Shown here piece by piece: positions 24,121 through 32,331 of a stretch of DNA of 57,574 nucleotides (position 1 is its first letter; the number at the start of each line of letters is the position of its first letter). Below the pieces are notes generated by a model. That model was not told the DNA's origin. It saw only the letters and a program-made list of their open reading frames with translations, and made no database searches. Origin of the DNA: Clostridiales bacterium Firm_08 (GTDB lineage Bacteria; Bacillota; Clostridia; Oscillospirales; QAKW01); contig LVAN01000005.1 of NCBI GenBank assembly GCA_001604045.1, positions 1-57,574 of the forward strand. The letters run 5' to 3'. Made by a program: the position numbers and the translations under genes.

Positions 24121-24163
24121 AAAAGAGCGGGCAACTTGTTTTAAACAAGTTGCCCGCTCTTTT
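24121..24163. terminator. Bidirectional terminator, aromatic operon/MFS gene
   Basis: AAAAGAGCGGGCAACTTGTT and its near-perfect complement form a stem of about 19 bp flanked by A and T runs on both sides. It ends the aromatic operon and, on the other strand, the transporter genes. Confidence 0.93.
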
Positions 24164-24177
24164 ACCGTTCAGAGAGA

Positions 24178-25596
24178 TCAGTCGTCGCCGAGGGCGGCAA
24201 GGCCCTTGGCGTTTTCGATCTTGCCGGCGCGGATGTTGCGGACGAAGGCCGTGAACACGGCGGCGCTCGCGCCGAGCATCAGCGCGGCGTACACCGGCAG
24301 GGCGCTCCACACGCCCCACAGCCCCAGCACCCAGCCGAGCAGGACTGGGGTGACGGTCTGCGCCGCCATACTCGCGGCGTAGTAGTAGCCGGTGAACTGC
24401 CCGATCTTTTTGGAGGAACAGAGCTCCACCACCATCGGGAAGGAGCAGTTATGCACCAGCGCCATGCCAAATCCCTTGATCGCCCAGACAGCGAACAGCA
24501 GGGCGGGGAACGCCATCTCGCCGTTCGCGCCGGTGACTTTGCCGGTCGGCGTGATGAAACACATAAGGATCAGCGCGGCGACCGTCATCATCAGACCGCC
24601 GGCGACCGTCCACTTGCGGCCGATCTTGTCCGCGATAAAGCCGGCGACGGCGAAACCGATGACCGACGCGAGCCCCCCGAGGATGGTCAGCATCATCGTC
24701 GCGCTTGACGAGCTGTTGAGATAATAGATAACGTAGTTGCCGATATAGGTGCCGATGGCGTTGTCCGCCATGAACCACAAAAATTCCGCGCCGAGGATGG
24801 CGAGCAGCATGCGGCGGTTGGCGCGGGACATCGGCGCGTCGTCATCCACCGGCGTCTCGACGGCGGCGAGCGCCTCGCCCGCCTCCATCTCCTCCCGCAG
24901 CTCGTCGCGCAGTTTGTTCTCCCGCACCGTGAAAAACAGCACCAGCGCCGAAATGACCATCAAAACGCTTGCCGCGAGGAAGGGGATCTCGATGATCCAC
25001 AGTTTGCGGGCGGCGTCCGGCGCGTTGATGTAGTCGCTGAGTTTGAGGAAAATGCCCAGCACCGTCGCCATCGCGCCGCCGAAATAGCCCATAATGTTGA
25101 TGATGCCGTTGGCTTTGGCGCGCAGCGGCTTGGGGGTGATGTCCGGCATCAGGGCGACGGCGGGGTTGCGGTACATCATCATAAACATCAGAACGATCGC
25201 CATCATCACGACCATGGCGGCGACGTTGTTCTGATGGAAAAACAGCGGGATGAACGGGAATGCCGCCGCGGCGACAAAGGTGCCGACAAGGATATAGGGC
25301 ATCCGTTTGCCGATGGGCGTTTCCGTCTTATCGGACAGCCGCCCGAAAACGGGGAGCAGGATGAGGGCGGCGAGGTTGTCGCACGCCATGATGATGCCGA
25401 CCAGCCACTGGACGTTGAGGATCTTGGCGGGATCCGCCGTTTTGAGGGCGGCGGAACTCATATCGTACATACGTCTTGAGATGATGTCGGTGAGGAAGGT
25501 CGGACACCAGGAGTCGTACACCTGCCACAAAAGCAGGATGCCGAAAAAGGCAAAGCCGATGAGGAAGGTCCGTTTTTTGTTGAGTTTCAGATCCAT
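24178..25596 (-). CDS. MFS transporter (sugar/cation symporter-like)
   Basis: A 472-residue membrane protein with about twelve helices and a charged central loop (residues 225-265, rich in Glu and Asp). The cytoplasmic loop motif GRLSDKTETPIGKRMPYI and a second FIADKIGRKWTV are major-facilitator signatures, and the first resembles the GPH/SLC45 sugar symporter variant. The substrate is unknown; a sugar or organic acid is likely. AAAGGAGAAACGA precedes the ATG. It begins 19 bases after the stop of the AEC-family gene, so the two form an operon read from the promoter at 26645. Confidence 0.88.
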   Translation of the reverse strand: MDLKLNKKRTFLIGFAFFGILLLWQVYDSWCPTFLTDIISRRMYDMSSAALKTADPAKILNVQWLVGIIMACDNLAALILLPVFGRLSDKTETPIGKRMPYILVGTFVAAAAFPFIPLFFHQNNVAAMVVMMAIVLMFMMMYRNPAVALMPDITPKPLRAKANGIINIMGYFGGAMATVLGIFLKLSDYINAPDAARKLWIIEIPFLAASVLMVISALVLFFTVRENKLRDELREEMEAGEALAAVETPVDDDAPMSRANRRMLLAILGAEFLWFMADNAIGTYIGNYVIYYLNSSSSATMMLTILGGLASVIGFAVAGFIADKIGRKWTVAGGLMMTVAALILMCFITPTGKVTGANGEMAFPALLFAVWAIKGFGMALVHNCSFPMVVELCSSKKIGQFTGYYYAASMAAQTVTPVLLGWVLGLWGVWSALPVYAALMLGASAAVFTAFVRNIRAGKIENAKGLAALGDD

Positions 25597-25615
25597 ATTC
25601 GTTTCTCCTTTCGGT

Positions 25616-26593
25616 TTACAGATATCCGGTCGTACGAAGCAGAAAAATGATAACGGAAAGCGTTACGGCGGACAGCGCGCTCGTCCAGACGACAAGTTGT
25701 TTGGCAAGCTGCGCGTCGCCGCCGATCTCGGACACCATCACGGCGCTGGACACCGCCACGGGGGTGGCGAACAGGGCGATGACGGCGGGCAGTTCCGCCC
25801 GGCCGATCTGCGCCAGTCCGAGGCGGGCGCAGAGGATCGCGCCGCCGACGCCGATGATCGGCGAGAGGATGAGACGGTTTATAACGCCGAGCGAGATCTG
25901 CGGCAGCAGACGGCGCACGGCGGAAAAATCAAATCCCGCGCCCAGCGCGACGAGCGCCAGCGGCGTCGCGGCGGCGGAGAGGAAACGAAGCGTTTCGATG
26001 ATGAAGGGAAGGCGGTCCCGCGCAAAAAAGGCGCTCTGCGGCAGAAAATAACGGACAAGCAGTATGCAAAGCCCCGCCGCGACGGCGCGGGCAAGCGGGT
26101 TTCGGGATACGGCGAGAAGCAGCCGGCGCGGAGAGGGACGTTTTTCCCCGGCGCAGATCGTCAGCGCGGTGACGGCGACGGCGTTGTAGATGGGAATGGA
26201 AAACCCGGATATGATGGAGGCGAACGCCACGCTCTGCGCGCCGCCCAGCGCGTCGGCAAGCGGCACGCCGATGATGGCGAAGTTGGAGCGGAACGCGCAC
26301 TGCAGCTGCACGCCTTTACGGTCCCGCCGCTTGATGAACGGCAGGAGGAGCAGAGAGAGCAGGATCAGCAGGGTCAGCGCGGCGAAGCAGTACAGCACGC
26401 CGCTCCAGCGGACGGCGCTCAGCCCGTCGATAGAGTAGATATTATAGAACAGCATCGCGGGGATAAAGACGTGGAAAGACAGTTTATCGCACTTTTGAAA
26501 AAAAGACACGTCCGCGAATCCGGATCGCCGCAGCGCCACGCCCAGCGCGGTCATCAGAAGCAGCGGCAAAACGGCGTTGATCGTATAAGACAC
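25616..26593 (-). CDS. AEC family (auxin efflux carrier-type) transporter
   Basis: A 325-residue membrane protein of the AEC/bile-acid-arsenite fold with about ten helices. The start NAVLPLLLMTALGVALRRSGF and KLSFHVFIPAMLFYNIY are typical of bacterial AEC permeases, which export or import organic acids such as malate. The last block AVSSAVMVSEIGGDAQLAKQLVVWTSALS carries the conserved Gly-rich and Gln/Leu motifs. Translation starts with GTG at 26593 after GGGGGG. It is first in a two-gene operon with the MFS gene. Confidence 0.88.
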   Translation of the reverse strand: MSYTINAVLPLLLMTALGVALRRSGFADVSFFQKCDKLSFHVFIPAMLFYNIYSIDGLSAVRWSGVLYCFAALTLLILLSLLLLPFIKRRDRKGVQLQCAFRSNFAIIGVPLADALGGAQSVAFASIISGFSIPIYNAVAVTALTICAGEKRPSPRRLLLAVSRNPLARAVAAGLCILLVRYFLPQSAFFARDRLPFIIETLRFLSAAATPLALVALGAGFDFSAVRRLLPQISLGVINRLILSPIIGVGGAILCARLGLAQIGRAELPAVIALFATPVAVSSAVMVSEIGGDAQLAKQLVVWTSALSAVTLSVIIFLLRTTGYL

Positions 26594-26616
26594 AAATATT
26601 CCCCCCGTTCTGTTTT

Positions 26617-26645
26617 ATGCTATCATATCCCATAGTTAATTGCAA
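26617..26645 (-). promoter_or_regulatory. Probable promoter of the AEC-MFS operon
   Basis: On the minus strand TTGCAA (26645-26640), a 17-bp spacer and TAGCAT (26622-26617) precede the GTG start by about 25 bases. Confidence 0.5.
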
Positions 26646-26689
26646 GATTAAAAAATTTATATTCTGTTCAAAAAACTCAAAAAAAACGA

Positions 26690-26718
26690 TTGACAAACGC
26701 GGGAACGTTGATTAAAAT
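26690..26718 (+). promoter_or_regulatory. Sigma-A promoter of the marR-ABC operon
   Basis: TTGACA (26690-26695), 17 bp, TAAAAT (26713-26718) lie 47 bases upstream of the regulator start. Confidence 0.82.
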
Positions 26719-26764
26719 TAAAATGGTAATTCTTAAAAAATAAAAGAAAGCAGGAGGAGAAACA

Positions 26765-27214
26765 ATGGCCGATAAGAAAACCGAGATCATTCGGCAGATG
26801 AATCACGTGAGCTGCTTGCGCAAACAGGCGATGCGCCGCTGGATCACGGATCGGGACATCAACCGCAGTCAACATATGATGCTGATGCATCTGGACCGCG
26901 CGGAGGGGCTTCCCTCTCAGGCGGAGATCGCCCGCGCGATGGGCGTCAGCGAGCCGGCGGTCGCCACCACACTGAAAAAAATGCAGAAGGCGGGGCTCGT
27001 CGTGCGGAATATGTGCGAGCGGGACAACCGCTACAATGAGATCCACATCACGCCCAAAGGCAAAAAGATCATCGAGCAGAGCCGTCACCGCTTTGAGGAG
27101 TTCGACCAAGAGGTGCTGGCGGGCATTTCCGACGAGGACATCAGGGTACTTTCGGAGATCCTCGGCAGGGTGGACGCAAATCTTGAAAGGCTCAAAAGGG
27201 ACGGCAGGATATGA
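26765..27214 (+). CDS. MarR family transcriptional regulator
   Basis: A 149-residue winged-helix regulator. The core SQHMMLMHLDRAEGLPSQAEIARAMGVSEPAVATTLKKMQKAGLV is the MarR HTH, RDNRYNEIHITPKGKKII is the wing and following helix, and the C-terminal helix is for dimerisation. MarR proteins usually repress their own operon and release on binding a drug or phenolic ligand. AGGAGGAG precedes the ATG, and its stop overlaps the start of the ABC half-transporter (ATGA), so it very likely controls that exporter. No clear palindrome was found in the promoter. Confidence 0.93.
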   Translation: MADKKTEIIRQMNHVSCLRKQAMRRWITDRDINRSQHMMLMHLDRAEGLPSQAEIARAMGVSEPAVATTLKKMQKAGLVVRNMCERDNRYNEIHITPKGKKIIEQSRHRFEEFDQEVLAGISDEDIRVLSEILGRVDANLERLKRDGRI

Positions 27215-28950
27215 GACGTTGGCTTCGGTACGTTAGACCGTATTGGATCTATTTTATCGCAGGTCCGCTTTGCATGATCGCCGAAGTGATCGGCGAAGTG
27301 CTGATGCCGAAGTTTTTGCAACAAATCGTTGACAACCGTCAGGAAACGCAAAGCGTTTCTTTCATCATAGGAATAGCCCTCGCCATGGCGCTGACCGCCG
27401 TCATTATGATGGCGGGCGGCGTCGGCGGGGCTTATTTTGCGGCAAAGGCGTCTGTCAACTTCGGATCCGACCTGCGGATGGACATTTACCGCAAAGTCCA
27501 GCGGTTCTCCTACGCCAATATCGACAAGTTTTCCACGGGTTCGCTGGTGACGAGGCTGACCAACGATATCACGCAGATACAGAATTTTATCAATATGCTG
27601 CTGCGCATGGCGCTGCGCTCTCCGGGCATGCTGATCGGCGCGCTCATCATGGCGATCGTCATCAACCCCCGGCTTTCCCTGGTGCTGGCGGTGACCATCC
27701 CGACGCTGCTTGTCGTGCAGTTTATCATCATCCGCACCGGCTTCCCGCGGTTCCAGAAAATGCAGACAAAGATCGACGCGCTCAACTCCACCGTGCAGGA
27801 AAACCTTACCAATATGCGGGTGGTCAAGAGTTTCGTGCGGGAGGATCTTGAGAAAAAGAAGTTCGCTTCCGCCAACGGCGCCCTTAAAAAAGCGGGCATG
27901 CGCGCGATGCGCGTCATGGTGCTGATGCTGCCGATGATGAGCCTTTTGATGCAGGTCACCACCGTCGTTGTCATCCTGCTGGGCGGCAGACAGCTTGTCA
28001 GCGGCACCGGGCTGACCCAGGGCGAGCTGATCGCCTTCATCACCTACATCAACCAGATCCTGATGAGCCTGATGATGGTCAGTATGCTGTTCATCATGTC
28101 GTCAAGGGCTTTGGCGTCCGGCAAGCGCATCATCGAGGTGCTGGACGAGCCGGTCGTGCTCAGCGACGACGGCGCGAAACACAAAGACAAGACCGTGGAT
28201 CGGGGCGCCGTCGAGTTTAAGGGCGTTTCTTTCCGCTACTATAAAAACAGCGAGGAAAAGGTGCTGGACGACGTCTCCTTTTCCATCGAGCCGGGCGAGA
28301 CGGTGGGCATCATCGGCTCCACCGGCTGCGGCAAGACGACGCTGGTCGCCATGATCCCCCGCCTGTACGACGCGGACGAGGGGCAGATCCTCGTGGACGG
28401 CGTGGACGTCAGAGACTACTCTTTTGAAAATCTGCGCAACGGCGTCGGCATGGTCCTGCAAAAGAACGTGCTGTTTTCCGGTTCCATCGCGGAAAACCTG
28501 CGCTGGGGCGATGAGAACGCCGACGACGAGGAGATCGCCGCCGCCGCCCGCGACGCGCAGGCGGACGCCTTCATCCGTTCCTTCAGGGACGGGTACGCCA
28601 CCGAACTCGGACAGGGCGGCACCAACGTGTCCGGCGGGCAGAAACAACGGCTGTGCATCGCCAGGGCCCTGCTGAAAAAGCCAAAGATCCTTATCCTCGA
28701 CGACTCCACCAGCGCGGTGGACACCGCGACGGAGGCGAACATCCGCAAGGCGTTTGACACAACGCTTCACGGCACCACCAAGATCATCATCGCGCAGCGC
28801 ATCTCCTCGGTGCAGGAGGCGGATAAGATCATCGTGATGAACGAGGGCAGGATCACCGGCATCGGCACGCACGACGAACTGCTGGCCGACAACACCGAGT
28901 ACCGGGAGATCTTTTTCTCCCAGACGGAGCGGAAGGAGGCGGCGCAGTGA
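27211..28950 (+). CDS. ABC exporter half-transporter, degenerate-site subunit
   Basis: A 579-residue fusion of a six-helix type-I exporter domain (1-310) and an ATPase domain (330-579). Walker A is GSTGCGKTT near 369, the signature is NVSGGQKQR, and Walker B is ILILDDSTSAVD. The residue after the Walker B Asp is Asp instead of the catalytic Glu, marking the degenerate half of a heterodimeric multidrug exporter such as BmrC/D. His in the switch region is replaced by Gln (IIIAQRISS), which agrees. It overlaps marR and its partner by 4 bases each. Confidence 0.93.
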   Translation: MRRWLRYVRPYWIYFIAGPLCMIAEVIGEVLMPKFLQQIVDNRQETQSVSFIIGIALAMALTAVIMMAGGVGGAYFAAKASVNFGSDLRMDIYRKVQRFSYANIDKFSTGSLVTRLTNDITQIQNFINMLLRMALRSPGMLIGALIMAIVINPRLSLVLAVTIPTLLVVQFIIIRTGFPRFQKMQTKIDALNSTVQENLTNMRVVKSFVREDLEKKKFASANGALKKAGMRAMRVMVLMLPMMSLLMQVTTVVVILLGGRQLVSGTGLTQGELIAFITYINQILMSLMMVSMLFIMSSRALASGKRIIEVLDEPVVLSDDGAKHKDKTVDRGAVEFKGVSFRYYKNSEEKVLDDVSFSIEPGETVGIIGSTGCGKTTLVAMIPRLYDADEGQILVDGVDVRDYSFENLRNGVGMVLQKNVLFSGSIAENLRWGDENADDEEIAAAARDAQADAFIRSFRDGYATELGQGGTNVSGGQKQRLCIARALLKKPKILILDDSTSAVDTATEANIRKAFDTTLHGTTKIIIAQRISSVQEADKIIVMNEGRITGIGTHDELLADNTEYREIFFSQTERKEAAQ

Positions 28951-30815
28951 GAGATCTCAAACAACTGAAAAAACAGTATCACGGCCACGTGCCGCCCGCC
29001 CGCGGCATGATGGGCGGTCCTCCGAGAGGACCCCGCCGTCCGCCGGTGGAGGGCGGAGGACCGAAAAAGTATTCCAAAGCGACGGTCAGCCGGCTGCTTT
29101 CCTATCTGTCTCCGTATAAATTCCATCTGATCCTGGTGCTGTTCTGTATGATCGGCGCCACCGGGGCGCAGATGGCGGGCGCGTATATGCTGCGCCCCAT
29201 CATCAATCACATCATTCAGGAGAACATTCCCGCGGCCGAGCGGCTCGCGTGGCTGTCCGGGATCCTCGCGCTGCTGCTCGGCATCTACCTTGTCGGCGTC
29301 GTCGCGACCTATTTGCAGGGACGGCTGATGCTGGTGGTGTCTCAGGGCGCCATCGAGCGCATCCGCAACGATCTGTTTTCCAAAGTGCAGAGCCTGCCGG
29401 TACGGTTTTTCGACACCGAGAGCACCGGAGAAATTATGAGCCGCTTCACCAACGACGTGGACAACATCGGCACGATGCTCGACAACTCCGTCGTTTCGCT
29501 GGTGTCCGGCACCGTCACGCTGATCGGCACGTTCGCCATGATGATCTATACCAACGTATGGCTGACCCTCATCACCGTCGCCTTTATCCCGGTGCTGATG
29601 TGGAGCGTCAAGTTCATCGCCGCGAGGAGCAGTAAGTATTACAAGGCCCAGCAGGCCTCTCTCGGCGCGGTCAACGGCTACATCGAGGAGAGCGTCAGCG
29701 GGCAGAAGGTCGTCAAGGTGTTCAGCCACGAAAAGACCTGTGAGGACGAATTTGAACTGCTCAACAACGATCTGCGGCAAACGCAGGTCAAGGCGCAGTT
29801 TTTCGGCGGTATCATGGGCCCCGTTATGGGCAACACGACGCAGATCGCCTACGCCGCCACGGCGGGCGTCGGCGGCGTGCTGTGCGCGCTGGGGCGGTTC
29901 GACCTCGGGGGACTCGCGATATTCGTCAATTATTCAAGACAGTTCGCCCGGCCCATCAACGAACTTTCCATGCAGACCTCCACCATCTTTTCGGCGCTCG
30001 CCGGCGCCCAGCGCGTCTTTGACGTGATGGACCGCGATCCCGAGGAGCCGGACGCGGCGGACGCGCGGGACATTGAGCCGATCCGCGGAGAGGTGGAACT
30101 GCGCCGCGTCACCTTCGGCTATAAGCCGGACAAAGTGATTTTGAAGGACATCACGCTGACCGCCCGCGCGGGACAGAAGGTCGCGTTCGTCGGATCGACG
30201 GGCGCGGGCAAGACCACCATCACGAACCTTCTCAACCGTTTTTATGACGTGGGCGAGGGGGAGATCCTCATCGACGGCGTCAGCGTCCGCGATATCAAAC
30301 GGGAGATCCTGCGGCGCAACATCGCGATGGTATTGCAGGACACTCATCTGTTCAGCGGCACCGTGATGGAAAACATCCGCTACGGAAGACCGGAGGCGAC
30401 GGACGAGGAAGTCGTCGCCGCGGCGAAGACCGCCAGCGCGCACAGTTTCATTATGCGCCTGAGCGACGGTTATAACACGCGGCTGGAAGGCGACGGCGCC
30501 AACCTGTCCCAGGGACAGCGCCAGCTGCTCAACATCGCCCGCGCCGCCCTGTCCGAGGCGCCGATCTTAGTGCTGGATGAGGCGACGAGTTCCGTCGACA
30601 CCCGCACCGAGAGGCATATCGAGCACGGTATGGACCGGCTGATGAAAAGCCGCACCACCTTCGTCATCGCGCACCGTCTCTCGACGGTCCGCAACGCCGA
30701 CGCCATTATGGTGCTGGAGGACGGCGAGATCATCGAGCGGGGCAGTCACGATGAACTGCTCGCCCTGAAAGGCCGTTATTACGAGCTCTATACCGGTCAG
30801 CGGGAGCTTGACTGA
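28947..30815 (+). CDS. ABC exporter half-transporter, catalytic-site subunit
   Basis: A 622-residue partner of the preceding gene. A Pro/Gly/Arg-rich N-terminal tail (about 45 residues, PPARGMMGGPPRGPRRPP) precedes six helices (50-340) and an ATPase with Walker A GSTGAGKTT near 414, signature NLSQGQRQL, Walker B ILVLDEATSSVD with the catalytic Glu, and the switch His in VIAHRLSTV. Together the two chains give one canonical and one degenerate ATP site, as in BmrCD/TM287-288. It starts at GTG inside the stop overlap of the first subunit. The long basic tail is typical of this subunit in Clostridia. Confidence 0.93.
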   Translation: MRDLKQLKKQYHGHVPPARGMMGGPPRGPRRPPVEGGGPKKYSKATVSRLLSYLSPYKFHLILVLFCMIGATGAQMAGAYMLRPIINHIIQENIPAAERLAWLSGILALLLGIYLVGVVATYLQGRLMLVVSQGAIERIRNDLFSKVQSLPVRFFDTESTGEIMSRFTNDVDNIGTMLDNSVVSLVSGTVTLIGTFAMMIYTNVWLTLITVAFIPVLMWSVKFIAARSSKYYKAQQASLGAVNGYIEESVSGQKVVKVFSHEKTCEDEFELLNNDLRQTQVKAQFFGGIMGPVMGNTTQIAYAATAGVGGVLCALGRFDLGGLAIFVNYSRQFARPINELSMQTSTIFSALAGAQRVFDVMDRDPEEPDAADARDIEPIRGEVELRRVTFGYKPDKVILKDITLTARAGQKVAFVGSTGAGKTTITNLLNRFYDVGEGEILIDGVSVRDIKREILRRNIAMVLQDTHLFSGTVMENIRYGRPEATDEEVVAAAKTASAHSFIMRLSDGYNTRLEGDGANLSQGQRQLLNIARAALSEAPILVLDEATSSVDTRTERHIEHGMDRLMKSRTTFVIAHRLSTVRNADAIMVLEDGEIIERGSHDELLALKGRYYELYTGQRELD

Positions 30816-30840
30816 TACAATACAGGAAAAGGAGACTACT

Positions 30841-32214
30841 ATGGCAGACAAAAACATCCCCACCAAGATCTATCTGGGAGAAAACGAGATCCCGAAGGCG
30901 TGGTACAACGTGCGCGCGGATATGAAAAACAAGCCCGCGCCGCTGCTCAACCCCGGCACCGGTCAGCCGATGAAGCCGGAGGAGCTGGAACCGGTTTTTT
31001 GCAGGGAACTCATCGCGCAGGAGATGGACAACGACACGGCGTATTTCGACATCCCGGGAGAGGTGCGCGAGTTTTACAAAATGTTCCGTCCCTCCCCGCT
31101 GATCCGCGCCTATCAGCTGGAAAAAGCGCTGGGCACGCCGGCAAAGATCTACTACAAGTTCGAGGGCAACAACACCAGCGGTTCTCATAAACTCAACTCC
31201 GCCATCGCGCAGGCGTATTACGCGAAACAGCAGGGTCTTAAAGGCGTCACCACCGAGACGGGCGCCGGTCAATGGGGCACCGCGCTTTCCATGGCGTGCG
31301 CGTTTTTCGGGCTGGACTGCAAGGTCTTTATGGTCAAAGTTTCTTATGAGCAGAAGCCTTTCCGCAGAGAAGTGATGCGCACTTACGGCGCCTCGGTCAC
31401 GCCCTCCCCGTCGATGGAGACGCAGATCGGGCGCAAGATCCTTGCCGATCATCCCGGCACCACCGGCTCTCTCGGCTGCGCCATCTCGGAGGCGGTGGAA
31501 GTCGCCGTCGGCAGTGAAGGGTACCGCTACGTGCTGGGCAGCGTGCTCAATCAGGTGCTGCTGCATCAGTCGGTCATCGGGCTGGAGACCAAGGCGGCGC
31601 TGGACAAATACGGCATCAAGGCGGATATCATCATCGGATGCGCCGGCGGCGGGTCCAATCTCGGCGGGCTGATCGCGCCCTTTATGGGTGAGAAACTGCG
31701 CGGCGAGGCGGACTACCGCATCATCGCGGTGGAGCCGTCCTCCTGTCCGAGTTTCACCCGCGGCAGGTTCGCCTATGACTTCGCGGATACCGGTATGGTC
31801 TGTCCGCTCGCCAAAATGTACACGCTGGGCAGCGACTTCATCCCCGCGCCCAACCACGCGGGCGGCTTGCGCTATCACGGCATGAGCACCATCCTGTCTC
31901 AACTCTATCACGACGGGTATATGGAGGCGGTCAGCGTGCCGCAGTCGGAAGTGTTCGAGGCGGCGGAGCAGTTCGCCCGCACCGAGGGCATCCTGCCCGC
32001 GCCGGAGAGCAGTCACGCCATCCTCGGCGCCGTCAATGAGGCGCTCAAATGCAAGGAGAGCGGCGAGGAAAAGACCATCGTGTTCGGCCTGACCGGCACC
32101 GGCTACTTCGATATGGTCGCTTACGAGAAATTCCACGACGGCAAAATGGACGATTACATCCCCACCGACGAGGAACTCGCCCGGTACGCCGCCAAACTGC
32201 CGAATATCAAATAA
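30841..32214 (+). CDS. trpB: Tryptophan synthase beta chain, TrpB2 type
   Basis: A 457-residue PLP enzyme that makes tryptophan from indole and serine. It is of the long TrpB2 class: extended N-terminus (ENEIPKAWYNVRAD), RPSPLIRAYQLEKAL, PLP lysine in NTSGSHKLNSA, ETGAGQWGTALS with the catalytic Glu, and the phosphate loop GCAGGGSNLGG. No trpA or other trp genes are in the window, so it may salvage indole rather than complete de novo synthesis. AAGGAGA precedes the ATG at 30841. It lies 25 bases after the ABC exporter and may be cotranscribed with it. A terminator follows. Confidence 0.93.
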   Translation: MADKNIPTKIYLGENEIPKAWYNVRADMKNKPAPLLNPGTGQPMKPEELEPVFCRELIAQEMDNDTAYFDIPGEVREFYKMFRPSPLIRAYQLEKALGTPAKIYYKFEGNNTSGSHKLNSAIAQAYYAKQQGLKGVTTETGAGQWGTALSMACAFFGLDCKVFMVKVSYEQKPFRREVMRTYGASVTPSPSMETQIGRKILADHPGTTGSLGCAISEAVEVAVGSEGYRYVLGSVLNQVLLHQSVIGLETKAALDKYGIKADIIIGCAGGGSNLGGLIAPFMGEKLRGEADYRIIAVEPSSCPSFTRGRFAYDFADTGMVCPLAKMYTLGSDFIPAPNHAGGLRYHGMSTILSQLYHDGYMEAVSVPQSEVFEAAEQFARTEGILPAPESSHAILGAVNEALKCKESGEEKTIVFGLTGTGYFDMVAYEKFHDGKMDDYIPTDEELARYAAKLPNIK

Positions 32215-32222
32215 TATCATAG

Positions 32223-32251
32223 AAAAAAGATCCGCCCGGCGGATCTTTTTT
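32223..32251 (+). terminator. Rho-independent terminator after trpB
   Basis: AAAAAAGATCCGCC pairs with GGCGGATCTTTTTT. Short and strong, with a T run. Confidence 0.9.
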
Positions 32252-32273
32252 CATTTTGTTTATAAATTCTTTC

Positions 32274-32302
32274 TTGCCTTTTTATATATTCAATGGTAGA
32301 AT
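32274..32302 (+). promoter_or_regulatory. Probable promoter of the foldase gene
   Basis: TTGCCT (32274-32279), 17 bp, TAGAAT (32297-32302), 29 bases before the ATG. Confidence 0.65.
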
Positions 32303-32331
32303 AGTAACATCAACGTGTAAGGAGCATTTCT

